DNA of 64,000 nt from Isoetes taiwanensis. Lineage: Eukaryota > Streptophyta > Lycopodiopsida > Isoetales > Isoetaceae. Numbering within the stretch: the stretch's first letter is position 1; every line of letters begins with the position of its first letter. Positions 1 to 11,916 of this stretch are shown in pieces. The stretch lies in the NCBI GenBank assembly GCA_021234155.1, contig JAJEKV010000057.1:558001-622000 (forward strand), read 5' to 3'. The notes beneath the pieces are model-generated. The model made no database searches and was not told the origin of the DNA. It was given only the letters and a program-made list of their open reading frames with translations. Position numbers and translations under genes: made by a program.

Positions 1-1052
1 TCCACGTTTGCGGTGTCACGTGGAGGGCCCCTCAGTATTAGCATGGAGCTGGTATGGGGGATGAACTCCTGTTTGTATACGGTGAGGGCACCGTATGCGA
101 GTAGGGGACGTCACAGAGTCCATACAGTTTTGGGTTTAGGGTTTTGTGGAAGATCGCATCTCTAATGCATGATCAATAGAATTGCATTTAATGCGTAGTG
201 TGGATCCTATAGTATCTATCGATCTATTGCATTATAAAGGTGTTGTGATTCTACTTATTCATTTGTTTTGGTTTAAAATGTTCGAGTGGAGGAACATTTT
301 GCCTATTTCAAGCCCATCTTAAATTCAAAAGCATCATATGACTTAAGTCGGGCAGTCTATGATATTGGACATGGGATTGTGACACATGGATAGCAACCAT
401 TGAACGACTAGAATTTTTGTCCCCTGCGTGGATGAGGTTCACATGTAGGCCCTTACGCGCGGTAAAAAACTGGCTCACCTGCTAAACTGAGCCGCCGTAG
501 CGAGCTCACCAACCCCTTGCCCCGAGTAATGGCTTGTGGATGAACCTTATCCCTAATATAAAATTCAAGCTTACAAACAATGTCTTGAGAAAAAGAGAAT
601 TTGGCAAGTCCACCCTTTGAAATTGTCTCTATCTTTAAGATGCTCGATACATAGTCATGATGATGTTCTAACTTAGCACACATCCCAAACCCTAAATGCA
701 TGTTGTGATGACAGGGTTGATAACATTGCATGTTTCATTTATGAGATGCATGTTACATCCTTTGGGTTCTTGAGGATTAACGATGTGATAAATCCTTGAA
801 CCCTAAAATCCTAGATCCTATACCCTAAATGTGTGATTTTTTGGACATGGTTGACATGCATATGTATAAATCCTTATGTGAGATAGTTTTCTTTAATAGA
901 AAAACAAAGGTGGTGCAACAATATACTTAAGTAAAAATACCAAGGAGTTTTTCACTTAGATCAAGGTGTACTGTGTTGAAAAAAAGTTTGAATCAAGGTA
1001 TTGCTTCGTCAATATATACACAATACATTATTTGATAAAAAACTTATAATAG
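1..1052. other. Gene-free flank left of the 26-kb CACTA element
   Basis: AT-rich sequence with no convincing reading frame, RNA gene or repeat boundary. The longest frame (453-731, minus) has no recognisable domain. It ends at the TAG target triplet (1050-1052) of the CACTA transposon. Confidence 0.5.
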
Positions 1053-1470
1053 CACTACAAGAGAATGAGGTTTTTTTGTCAGAAAAAGCGTCAGACTGTC
1101 TAGAGATATTTTGGCCTGATGTAAATGCTAACGGAAATTCTGACGCTTAGCTTTCTGACACTTTTTTTGACACAGGTGCGTCAGATATTTCGTCACAATA
1201 AGCGTCAGATTTCCATTTTAGTTTCCTAACGCTTTTTCTGACGCAGGTGTGTCAGATATTTCGTCACAATAAGCATCAGAATTAATCGTCAAGAAGTTCG
1301 TCAGATTAATCGTCAGAGTGTGCAACAGAGGTCTATCGTCAGATTTAGCGTCAGGTTTAGCGTCAGAACGTGCGTCATTTTTATCGTCAGAAATTACGTT
1401 AGTTATTACGTCAGAAAAATAGTCAGGGCACACTTTCAATTTTCCAAACAAAAAAAAAAATGGTTAAGTC
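1053..1470. repeat. Left subterminal repeat array of the CACTA element
   Basis: Begins with the 17-bp terminal repeat, followed by many copies of GCGTCAGA, CGTCAGAT and the inverse TCTGACGC, often 10-20 bp apart. The short frames here on either strand are translations of this repeat, not genes. Confidence 0.85.
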
Positions 1471-1743
1471 CACCATCCACCATAATATTTTCAGTAGTAG
1501 ACGTCGCGCGTATCCTCTGCCCTTTTTTTTTGCCGCCATTTCGTAGCTTCTAGCAAAATTGATGCGCCTGGTGATCGAGAGCATTTGTCTGGTGATCACG
1601 CGGATTTCTGAAGGGCAGCGCTAATAGGTCTGTATAGCTTTAGGGAGAAGCTTCGGCATGCAAACTGTGAGCCATAGCCATGGTGGTTCTTCCTGTTTAT
1701 ATGTTCTTCCCGTCTGCCCGTTTATGTGTTCTTCCCTGTCTTC
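1471..1743. other. CACTA interior between subterminal repeats and the retrotransposon
   Basis: No gene is visible. A partial duplication of TTCTTCCC and GTTTATGTGTTC lies just before the TCACA target site (1744-1748) of the nested retrotransposon. Confidence 0.4.
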
Positions 1744-1748
1744 TCACA

Positions 1749-3398
1749 TGTGACGCTCCCTGCTAAACATACGGCGCCCAGCCGTACACTCGGCAGGAAA
1801 TCCCCCATCTGGCTCAACAACCGCACGGGCCCTTCGTCTACCCCGCACTCTGAGGTGACCCTTAGTGCGGGGAGGGAACACGAAGGTGTCTTGCGCGCCC
1901 TTCCCTTATGGGCTCCTATAACAGCGGAAGCGATAACACGTCAGAACTAGCATAAACATATACAAATACTACCTCGAAGGGTAGTGCATCACACATATAC
2001 CAATGCAAAGATGATAATCACGAACCATAAAACATGAGAGCTCCTACCCCGGCTCAGACTCATAAGGAGGATGGTATGACCGGCTAGGCCTCAAGATAGA
2101 AGCGGGCACCGAGTCATGGCAATGACGAGGGCTGGCATAGAACAATGGCTAGGGTTGACCACTCCATCCGCCCCTCCCATTGCATACCTTGCGGATGGGC
2201 TAAATCAGGCTCTGGCATAACTCTAGCCTTCCGGATACGCAATCCCATGGCATCACCCATTGGGACTACTCCAGGTTGCATCTCCCTGGTCCGATGAGGC
2301 AGGAAGGGTTGCATCTCCCCTTCCCAGGGTCTAGAGGTGCCGTGGGCGGCTAGAGAATCGTGGCGACACACGATTCGTGCCAGGCCCGAACCCCCAAAAC
2401 GAGAGCCAAGCCAACACTTGCAGCTCTCGAGAGGCAGGGCAACACCATTGCCCCAGGAGGTGTCGGACCCATGCTCGGCCCACACGAAGTGACCGACCAT
2501 AAGCCTAGCCCACTATGGGATCCCCCGAAGCCCCCACTCGGCAGGGATCCTCCCTCCACATTCCCTCTAGCCCCGTTATGTGGTGCTGAGTCATATCATA
2601 GTCTCGATAGCCTGGTGGGCTCCTATGCACAGGCCGCATCTAATAGGAACTAAGGGATCTACTCTAGGAGCATACTACATATGGCCCTAGGTCTCTACCC
2701 CCCTTCCCAATACAAGAGGAGCAACATGATCAACCATCATCACATAATCATCATAACATGAGAATAATCATAGTAAGAACATCTTAACCTAATCATACAA
2801 ATCTAACTAATGGTTAGGGTTCCTTGATTAGGGTTCAAGATGTTGAATATGGGTTCTAGGATGGCTCTACTCTAGATACAAGATACTAGCACATCTGGAA
2901 TGCTAATTCCAGATGAGCTATCACAACTACTACCCTATGTACCTGCTCCTGATGCTCTCCCTCCAGATCCGTGCGCCTCCATGGTCTTCGACTCACAAGA
3001 TGCTGCTCCTACTCCAAGAACGAGTCTACCCTGCTGGGGCTGCTGCACCAGCCTATGCCACAACAAACGATGTTCGAAACGGGGTTTCGAACGAGTAGGT
3101 GAGTCTCAGGGTGCTAGGGCTGGAAAGAGGCCTAGGGTTAGGGTTTAGGCCTATATAAGCTAGGTCCACCTAGGATACCACGTGGCACCAATCGGGTGAG
3201 TCCTGTGTGGCGGGTGACCAATAGGTTAAGGCCACGTGGATAATGGTCTAAACCCATGGTTGGCTAAGTTATGAGAATAACTTAGCCATGCCCCCTAGTG
3301 CCACAACCTAAGGTATACAAGGCTATGAAGATAGACTTGTATAGTGACGGATCCAGGAATATACGTATTTATGGCGTATATTCCCCTGGACCGTCACA
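1749..3398 (-). repeat. 3' LTR of the chromovirus
   Basis: Starts TGTGACGCTCCC and ends CCGTCACA on the plus strand, with short TG..CA inverted ends. It matches 15828-17472 along its whole length, with small differences near 2075-2105, 2180-2200, 2370-2385 and 2678. The reading frames inside it are repeated in the other LTR and are not genes. The outer edge (3350-3398) is an imperfect palindrome around ATATACG/CGTATAT. Confidence 0.95.
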
Positions 3399-3411
3399 TT
3401 CTCCCCCCCTT
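3399..3411 (-). other. Polypurine tract of the chromovirus
   Basis: Minus-strand AAGGGGGGGAGAA lies directly upstream of the 3' LTR, the position and composition of the plus-strand DNA priming tract of LTR retrotransposons. It confirms minus-strand polarity. Confidence 0.9.
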
Positions 3412-4267
3412 AGGACAATGCTGTCCTCAGCATTGCGCTAAGGTGACGATCCTACCTTATGCCTGCAAAAACAACAACATAACACAACCTTTAGTTTACT
3501 TTAGCAATCAAGTTTTATTAATTAAAGGTCAAAATTTAGGCTATATTTGTACTTATACAAAATTATATAGCCTTAACACAGTTATTTCTTATAATAATTC
3601 AAAATACTATTATCAGAGTTATTAGGGTTCATAATCTAAATTATGGCTCCCCCTATCTTCTCGTAACGCGCTCCTCGTTGAGGTCCTCCTTCTACTTGCC
3701 TGCAAAAGGAGCACATTACGTTAGTTTAGTTAATAATTTGTGGTTTTAGGGGACCACCCCCCTTACCTCCTTGAGCCGAACTACTGGCTCAAGGTTGTCC
3801 TACTACCTTGCCCAAGATCATGGCCCTTTCGGATTTGAGCTTAGGGATCATTTAAGATGCTCCCATCATTGCCCATGATCGAGTGCTACCTTGTACACGA
3901 TCCCCCCGGATCGAGTACACCCCAGTGCATCATGCCCCGAGGGTTTCAGCTAGGGAACGTCTCACGATCCCATCATCGCGCATGATCACTTAACCTTCAC
4001 TCTGACCCTCCTACGGCCAGGTGTACGTACCCCGCATCGTGGCATAGAGATCATCCGATCGATGTCCCATCATCGCCCACCATACCTCATTCCTCACTCA
4101 CATGACCCTAATGGTCATGCGCACCTCTTGGTGCGTGTGGCCTAGAGAATGCCCTAAAGGCGTATCCCATCATCGCGCACACGATCCAAGGTTCTGGCAC
4201 ATGCACCCTACTAACCAGAATGCATGCGCCAGGCTTAAGGCTAACTAACAACATACTAGCTAACCAC
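3412..4267 (-). other. 3' untranslated region between pol and the polypurine tract
   Basis: No open frame of note. The stretch 3840-4200 repeats variants of ATGATCG and CCCATCATCGC several times (3857, 3970, 4065, 4168), giving a degenerate internal repeat. Its function is unknown. Confidence 0.5.
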
Positions 4268-5974
4268 CTGGCAAGTCGGGGTCGACCAAGTCGGAGACGA
4301 CTCGCCCATCAAACTCCTTCATAAACTCTGGGTATTGCTTCTCCAAATCTTGCTTCAATACCCATGTCGCGTCTTCCACTGGCAAGTGCTTCCACTTAAC
4401 CAAATATTGGAGGAATTGAGACCTCCTAGTCTTCTTGAATGACTTATCAAGAAGCCTACTTGCTCCTCCGTCATTTCCAACAAGGTTGGAGTATCCAAAA
4501 CCTCCTCAGGGTTAGGATTGTGCCTCTTTAATAAACTTATATGGAAGACCTTGTGAACTTTGAGATGGGCTGGAAGATCCAACTTGTAGGCTTGAGAGCC
4601 CACTCTCTCCAAAATCTTGAACGGACCAGCCCACCTAGGGGCAAGCTTCTTGCAACTCCCAATCCGCAGCTTGGCTTGCTTCACCTTGATCTTCAACCAA
4701 ACGCTATCGCCTACCTTGAACTCTCTTACGGTCCTGTGCTTGTCGGCTACACTCTTCTGCCGACTTCTTGCTGCCAATAAATAACCCCTTACCTCCTCCA
4801 CTAACTGCTGCATATCCCCTAACATCTGCTGGGATACTTCTACCTTGGAGACAGGATTGTGCCAGGTATCCGGGGTTAAGCACTGGTACCCGTAATTTAC
4901 CATGAAAGGAGACATCTGAGAAGACTCCTGCTTGGCGCTGTTGTAGGCGAATTCCACCAAGTGGATGTACTCATCCCACTTGGACTGCTTGTTCCACACA
5001 TAACTTCGAAGCATGTCTTCAATAATGCGATTCGTCCTTTCCGTCTGGCCATCTGTTTGGGGATGATATGCCGTACTCATGGAGAGCTTCGTCTGAATGG
5101 TGCTAAAGAGATCCTGCCAAAAGGCACTCATAAACTTAGAATCTCTATCAGATATTATCTCCCGAGGCATGCCATGGAGTCTAAAAATCTCCCTTACAAA
5201 TAACTTGGCAGTGTCTAATGCGGTGTCAGTCGTCTTGCAAGGCACAAAATGTGCCATCTTAGATAACTTATCTACGACAACCATCAATGCATCCTTGCCT
5301 CGAAGAGTTCTAGGGAGACCTGTGATGAAATCCATGCTTATGACCTCCCACTTTGCATTTGGCACCCCCAATGGCTCTAAGGCACCTGGAATCCGAAGTT
5401 GCTCCGCCTTGGTCTGCTGACATAACTGGCAATCCCGAATATATGCAGCTATCTGCCTCTTCATTCCTGGCCAGAAGTAACTACTTCGAATCTTGAAATA
5501 GGTCTTCATGAAATGCCCTGCTATTGGGCTGTTATGTTTGTCATGAAGAATTAACTTCCTTACCCCTGAAGATTTGGGCACACACAACTTATGCTTGTGG
5601 TACAACAGGTTGCCTTCCTTCTTAAAATGCTTGAAGGCTTCCCGCTCCTTATCTGTTCTGGCTTCCTTGGAGAGGCTTTCCCACACCTCCTTGAAGTCCA
5701 CATCGGTTGGCAAGGATTCTTCAATCTTCTTACCAAACTCACTCGAAAGAGTGAAAATGGCATTACAATGCGTCCTTGTCTGAAATGGCCTCCTAGAGAG
5801 GGCATCTGCTACAACATTAAGCTTACCAGGCTTATATATAATATCAAAATCATACTCCTCAAGGAATTCCATCCACCTCCTTTGCCTTAAGTTGAGGAGT
5901 GGCTGGGTGAAAAGATACTGAAGGCTCTGGTGATCAGTATCCAACTGAAACTTCCTTCCCAGCAGATAATGCCT
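4268..5974 (-). pseudogene. pol 3' part: RNase H end, integrase and chromodomain
   Basis: Reads on in the same frame as the gag-RT segment after in-frame stops at 6106-6104 and 5977-5975, both inside the RNase H domain. Numbering from the codon at 5944: end of RNase H (TDHQSLQYLF near residue 3, VVADALSRR near 44-52); integrase zinc finger (H134, H144, C172, C175); catalytic core with D205, D266 and E302, spaced as DDX35E; then the HKVFHISLLKRH motif preceding the C-terminal domain. Near 4460 the frame shifts. In the shifted frame a chromodomain is plain (LVKWKHLPVEDATW, about 4400-4360), continuing to a stop near 4268. In the family, integrase inserts the cDNA and the chromodomain binds methylated H3 tails to steer insertion. 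The shift and stops make this copy defective unless recoded. Confidence 0.92.
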
Positions 5975-6103
5975 TCATATCCTCAATGCTCTGACAATGG
6001 CTAGCAGCTCCTGATCATGGGTTGGGTAGCGTTGCTCGGCGTCGTTCATCTTCTTCGAATCGTAGGCGACTACCCTTCCTTCTTGCATCAAGACGCCCCC
6101 CTG

Positions 6104-8992
6104 CTATCTTGCTTTCGCATCTGTTGCCACCAACTTATCTTTACTCGGGTCTGGAAGAACAAGCACTGGTGCTGTTGTCAAGGCCTGTTTAAGCTTCTCG
6201 AAGGAAGCTTGGACTTTCTCTAACCAATGGCTAGTCCAATCCTTAATCTTCTTGGCCTTAGTGAGGTCTGACAGAGGGGACGCCCACTTAGCAAAGTCCT
6301 TCACGAACTTTCTGTAGTATCCCGCCAACCCGAGAAAGCTTCTTACTTCTGCTACATTCCTTGGAGCTGGCCAATCAACTATTGCCTCAATCTTAGATGG
6401 ATCTGTGGAGATTCCCTCGGATGTTACCACATGTCCCAAATACTCCACTCGGCCTGTTGCAAAGTGGCACTTTGAGAGCTTCCCATACAACCGATGACAT
6501 CTCAACTTCTCCAACACTTTCCTGAGATGCTGACAATGCTCTTCAAGGGACTTGCTGTAGACTAGAATATCGTCGAAGAAGACAATAACAAACTCATCCA
6601 AGAAGTCTCTGAAGATGTCATTCATAAGGCGCATAAATGTTGCGGGAGCGTTCGATAATCCAAAGGGCATTACTGTAAACTCAAAATGACCATACCGCGT
6701 TCTGAAAGCAGTCTTATGGATATCCTCTTCTTTTATTCTTATCTGATGGTATCCTGATCTCAAATCAATCTTAGAGAATACCTTTGCTCCTTGTAGCTGA
6801 TCCATTAGGTCATCTGCCCTTGGCAATGCATACTTATTCTTTATCGTCTGCTTATTGAGCTGGCGATAGTCTATGCACATTCTTAAGCTCCCATCTTTCT
6901 TCTTCACAAAGAGTATAGGTGCCCCGAAAGGAGACACACTTGCTCTTATAAATCCAAGCTCGAGCAATTCCTGAAGCTGCTTCTTGAGCTCAATCAATTC
7001 TGGGGTGCTCATTCTATATGGTGCCTTACTGGTAGGCTTCGCATCCGGAGCCAATGTGATCTCACATTCCACACCTCTATAAGGTGGCAGCTGCCGGATT
7101 TCATCCGGAAATACATCCTTGAACTCAGAAATAAGCCTTGCTATCTGCTTGGGCAACTGATTCCCCTTTGGGTCACTTCCCTCTTGCTTGTCTGGCTCAA
7201 CTGATTCCATCCTCAAGATGTAGTCCACCTTATTCCTTTCTATACTCTTCCTTAGCTGTTTCAAAGAAATACACTGCATAGGAGAATCTAGCTTCTTACC
7301 TTTCACTATCAATTTGCTGCCGTCTGGTGCCATCATGGTGACTTCATTCCGGTCGCAATCAATCATGGCTTTGGCTGGCTTCAAAAATTCCATCCCCACT
7401 ATCAGATCATATCTTCCGATATCCATGACTTCTGCTCCCATCGGCCACTTAGCCCCACTAAGGTCTATGTCAAAGGTAATCCTCCTCCCCTTAGTGTGCC
7501 GAATGGCGCCGTTTGCCATCGCTACTGGCCTTGGCTTAGACTTCAATACCTTGTTCTTCATTAGAGCAGCCAATCTAGGAGATGCAAAATTATGAGAGCT
7601 ACCTGTATCTATGAGGACTACATATGGATTACTATCTATCAACCCATCAGCCGCGATGACAGTCGACTGATTCTCTATATCACCCGCCTCAATGTTTGCA
7701 CATATGTGGCACTCACCATCTATGAAGTCCTGGGCCTCCTGCTGGTCGTCGTCCTCGTCCGCTTCTGTTGGGGAGTCCCAATCCAAAAGCTCTGCCAAGG
7801 CTGACTGCATGACGAATGGACAATCATGTGTTCGGTGCCCTGGCTGGAAGCACCTGAAGCATAGTTTTTTCTCAATGCATTCCTGTCTCTTCTCCTTCGG
7901 CAGACTGTCTAGAAGACGCTTAAGAGCACTGCCCCCTGATGCATTATGTGGCTTACGGTCCCCAAAGGCTTTGTTCTGACTCTTACCCTGCTGCTGGCTT
8001 CCTGATGGTGTAGCTGCTGATTGCTTACCCTGGTATTGCCCCTGATACTGCCCCGAACTCTTACCCCTGAAGGTTGACTGCTTCTCTGCTGGAGTTGCTG
8101 GTGCCTCTTCCAAACTTATAGCTTTATCTTCGGCCTCTGCAACTGACCTTGGGTTGATTGCTCTAACAAGCCTCTTGATATTGCTGTTCAACCCCTCAAT
8201 GTAGGTATCCACTGCCTGCCTTTCTGATACTCCCGGGACATGAAGCCTAAGTCTCATGAATTCTTTGGTATACTTAGCCACTGATAAGCTACCCTGATTC
8301 AACCTGTAAAACTGCTGGATCTGTCTACTAGTATGAGACCTTGGCACATAGTGCTTACGAAAAGCCTTGCTGAAGGTCTTGAATCTGCAATTGTTCCTCT
8401 TCAACTTGTTAGACTTAGCATATCCCTTCCACCAGATTCTTGCCGGTCCAATAAGGTTAGCTGTAGCAACTTTCCCTATATCCTTGTCTTTCATACCGTA
8501 GGAGTTGCCAAATTCTTCCATTTCATCAAGCCATGCTTCAGCCTCCATGCCTGATCTGTCTTTCCCTGAGAACTGGCCCAGTTTCCTTGTCTTCCACACA
8601 TTGCTCATAGCACTATCCACCTTTTTCTGATAGTCATCTGTCTTTCTTGCTCTTTTCCTTGCCTTAGGTGTGCCAGACTCACTGTCGGAGCTAGAGCTGT
8701 CCTCACTGGAAGAACTGTCTGATGAGCTGGAGCTAGATGATGATGGACTCCTGGTTCTCCTCTTCCTTCTCCTATCCCTGACATTCCCCTGGTTGCCCTC
8801 CCCTTCCTGCTGAGGGACTTCGTCACCACCCGGAAAACAAGGTGGAGGTGGAGGACCATCTTCCTGTGCATTCATGAGAGGTGTCGCCCAGTTGATGAGA
8901 TGTTGCATCTGGTTCCTCATCTGCACCAACCTTGCGTTGACTGCCTCTGGTGACATATCCTGCTCAAAATCTTCTTGTTCTCTACCAAACAA
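6104..8992 (-). CDS. gag-protease-reverse transcriptase part of the chromovirus polyprotein
   Basis: Numbered from the codon at 8992, this is a serine-rich and basic N-terminus (70-120), a retrotransposon gag domain (about 130-295), a CCHC zinc knuckle (C378, C381, H386, C391), an aspartic protease (active site DTG at 462-464), and reverse transcriptase (about 640-830). RT catalytic residues are D743 in [10 protein letters not shown] and FFDD at 805-808. It then enters RNase H and hits a stop at 6104. The codon at 8992 is TTG. The first ATG in frame is at 8956 ([10 protein letters not shown]), and the frame is open upstream only to 9067, so either translation starts at 8956 or an upstream exon or frameshift was used. 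Gag packages the RNA and RT copies it into DNA. The 2.6-kb TTAA element inserted just upstream may have separated gag from its normal leader. Confidence 0.95.
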   Translation of the reverse strand: MFGREQEDFEQDMSPEAVNARLVQMRNQMQHLINWATPLMNAQEDGPPPPPCFPGGDEVPQQEGEGNQGNVRDRRRKRRTRSPSSSSSSSSDSSSSEDSSSSDSESGTPKARKRARKTDDYQKKVDSAMSNVWKTRKLGQFSGKDRSGMEAEAWLDEMEEFGNSYGMKDKDIGKVATANLIGPARIWWKGYAKSNKLKRNNCRFKTFSKAFRKHYVPRSHTSRQIQQFYRLNQGSLSVAKYTKEFMRLRLHVPGVSERQAVDTYIEGLNSNIKRLVRAINPRSVAEAEDKAISLEEAPATPAEKQSTFRGKSSGQYQGQYQGKQSAATPSGSQQQGKSQNKAFGDRKPHNASGGSALKRLLDSLPKEKRQECIEKKLCFRCFQPGHRTHDCPFVMQSALAELLDWDSPTEADEDDDQQEAQDFIDGECHICANIEAGDIENQSTVIAADGLIDSNPYVVLIDTGSSHNFASPRLAALMKNKVLKSKPRPVAMANGAIRHTKGRRITFDIDLSGAKWPMGAEVMDIGRYDLIVGMEFLKPAKAMIDCDRNEVTMMAPDGSKLIVKGKKLDSPMQCISLKQLRKSIERNKVDYILRMESVEPDKQEGSDPKGNQLPKQIARLISEFKDVFPDEIRQLPPYRGVECEITLAPDAKPTSKAPYRMSTPELIELKKQLQELLELGFIRASVSPFGAPILFVKKKDGSLRMCIDYRQLNKQTIKNKYALPRADDLMDQLQGAKVFSKIDLRSGYHQIRIKEEDIHKTAFRTRYGHFEFTVMPFGLSNAPATFMRLMNDIFRDFLDEFVIVFFDDILVYSKSLEEHCQHLRKVLEKLRCHRLYGKLSKCHFATGRVEYLGHVVTSEGISTDPSKIEAIVDWPAPRNVAEVRSFLGLAGYYRKFVKDFAKWASPLSDLTKAKKIKDWTSHWLEKVQASFEKLKQALTTAPVLVLPDPSKDKLVATDAKAR

Positions 8993-9074
8993 ATTCCTTG
9001 GAACCCAATTGCGTGGTCGGTGCTGGTCCTGAGATCCTGCACTTGAGTTCCTTGCTGCAAGGATTGATCATTAA

Positions 9075-11705
9075 CACTAGAGTTGTCCCTTGATGGACCA
9101 TAAATGGTTCATTTGTACAGTTCGCTTTAAAATTCATATAAAATCAATGACATAAAATTCAGTTAAACTCTTTCTACACGTTAATATATGGCAGTCATGT
9201 TGCACAGGAAAAATAGTTAAAAATGCATATACCCCTAAAATTGAAAGTTATGTTTAGGTGAATCAAGGGGGGTCAAGTCCAGTTTGCTTCGTGTTTACAT
9301 AATGTAAAACTGTCTCAATAAAATGATTTTTTTGATTTTTTTCATTATAATGATATTTTTCTATACGAGATAAGGAAGAATACACAAAAAACCTTGTTCC
9401 AATCTGAAGTCTAGAAAGGAAGATATAGTCAGTCAAACATGACAGGGTCAAAACAGTTTTCTGTCTTCTGTGGACCAATAATGGTTCCCAGAAGGCTGTT
9501 TCAATTAAAATTCTATAACTTTTGCATGAAAATGATTTTTTTACTTCAAATTTGGTATATAAGTAGTTGACTAATTGCTTCATGCATAAAAAATATTTGT
9601 TCGCCTGTAATTTGAAGGTTCAGCTTTGACTTATAGTAACAATTTTAAGTCACTTTTAATTGATGTTTATTTTGTTATATTTGAAGGAAATTTATTGAAA
9701 TAGTATGTCATTGAAAAAATCATATATGAATGCTTATGTGGATATGAAACCAATGAAAAAACAAGTAAAGAAAAAGAGCAAAAACACGATCGTGATAAAT
9801 CAATAAAGGTTTTCGTACCTAAGACCATTCTTGGTCCCACGTGTTCATTTTAAATCAATAACTTCTTTACCTTATTCAATCTCAAGCTGAATTTTAGGAT
9901 ATTAGTATTTCATGAGATCCTCTATCAACAAAAAATATCTATTGCTAGGTTTGGACTAAAACTTTTAGTATTACTTCCAAGTTATCATCAAATGTTTTCC
10001 ATATTTGATCTCTAGATTTGTGCCTTAAAAATAAACTTCAAACACCATATTTCAAAGCTTCTCAAAGTTAAGATAGCAATGCAAGATGAACCAAGGAAAA
10101 ATATGAAAAGGTATGACTCAAAGAAGATCAAGATAGACTGCTATGCCGATGCCAATTATTGGTCCACACGACCTCTCATTTAAAAGTCAAGACCATCATC
10201 ATCTTAATCAATTCTTTGGAATATAATTTATATCACATTATATCTGATAACATTAGTTGATTAGGGAGGATTGTCTATCTAAAAGGTGATATCGAAGCAC
10301 AAAAATTAAGTAGTTAAGGGCTACTTTGAATGTATGAGAAAGTCCACTTACACCTTTCACAGATTATCTTATAGACGACGAGAAATCATAATATTATTTT
10401 AGGGGACAAAATGAATAGAGCCAATGCAAATACATAGAGAAATTTTCTCAATCCAGTTGGTTTAATCCTGGACTTATAAATAGTCCATGCTTATTTATAT
10501 TCAAATATTGTATATAATACATTATTCTAACATGAAATTTGAGATATTTATTGCCAACAAAGGTTCAAATTTACAAAAATTATAGCTTATCATAAAAGTT
10601 GATCTACATGTACTAGGATCCTACTTAGACTACAACACTTTGGAGCAGCCACACATTGTCTAACTTTATGATAGTGGAAAGTAAGTAGGTTTCTTCAATT
10701 GTTTTTCTAATAAGATCACACCAAGGACCTCAATATCACTTTTTATCATATATTGCGCCATTTAAAAGGCTTATGGGAGAAATGTAGTGCAATAAGTTAA
10801 TATTTTAGATGAATTAGAAAAACAGGTACGGGAAGTCTTTTGATCTATTTATTTATAGTCATGGCTAAACTTCGTGATATTGTCCTCTATTCATCAATAA
10901 CCATCATTACCTACATTATTGTTGAGTTTTAGAGTTATAAGGGTATAATCAATGCACTTTGGAACCTTTCTTTGTGTTCATCCTGTTATATTAGATCTTG
11001 TTTAGATCTAGATAATGCATGGTTATACCCCAGTTACACCATATTTATGTTGACAAAGTAAATTCCTATATAGAGTTAATTAGAATGCATCATTTACTAT
11101 CCTTATGAGACTTATAGATGGGGTTTATTGAAGCACTTTAATCCATATTTTTATTTTAAATTCTGTACAATAATTTCTTTAGTTAATAATGATACTAATA
11201 AAACATATAAACATAAACAAAATTCCTTGGACTATAGCTTGTCTAGTTAAGGACTCATTGTCACAAAAATTAAGTCAAAACTTGTAATAATAAGAGAGAA
11301 ATAATTCTTGAACCTCATGCAGCATTTTTAAGCAAAATAGGGTTTGGCGACTTCAATTGATATCAAATGATAGTGGCAAAACATGGAAACATGCAAATTG
11401 ACATGCTTTATCATAATATATCAATTAATTTCATATTTAGCAAGGTTTAGACACTTTTATGCTAGAAAATTGAAGAATGCAGTTTTAGAATGCTGTAAAA
11501 ACTGCCAAATTCTTCAAAGTTTGAACAATCATACCAATATAAAGGTGAATCCAGTGGTCATGAAATTCTCACAGGTCGTTAAGAATCAAGTGAAGACTCA
11601 AATAGTGGTGGTATATTTCAAAATTAAAATTTCTCTTGTGAGATATATCGGTTTAAGTGGCAGGGGGTATGGTGGACCATTATGGTCCCCGGGACAACTC
11701 TAGTG
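9075..11705. mobile_element. 2.6-kb non-autonomous DNA element with TTAA flanks
   Basis: The left end CACTAGAGTTGTCCC (9075) is matched by its reverse complement ending at 11705. Both sides are flanked by TTAA (9071-9074 and 11706-11709). A palindromic motif GGACCATwATGGTCC lies just inside each end. TTAA target duplications are typical of piggyBac and Kolobok elements. CACTA elements duplicate 3 bp, so despite its first five bases this is not a CACTA element by its flanks. The interior is strongly AT-rich with no transposase. The 106-codon frames at 9263-9583 (minus) and 11383-11703 (plus) show no domain. It lies inside the chromovirus between the unknown ORF and gag. Confidence 0.75.
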
Positions 11706-11916
11706 TTAATACATGTTATTAAGTTAGGCAATGATCATTTTTGCTTACAATTAAATTGTTGTTAGGTACAAAAGAAATCATATGAAAGCTTTATTTATAA
11801 GCCAGAATCATGGTAATACATTAATTAACATATAGGGGTACACTTAATGAACTACATGATAATACTTAAGAAAGAGTTACAATGTACTTTAATTAACTTA
11901 ACAAACAAATCTTCTA

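Noticed and set aside
2114-3148. Frames inside the left LTR (and identical ones at 16224-17222)
   Set aside because: Repeated in both LTRs, disrupted by small indels between copies, no domain.
9263-9583. 106-codon frame in the TTAA element
   Set aside because: No similarity to any transposase; AT-rich chance frame.
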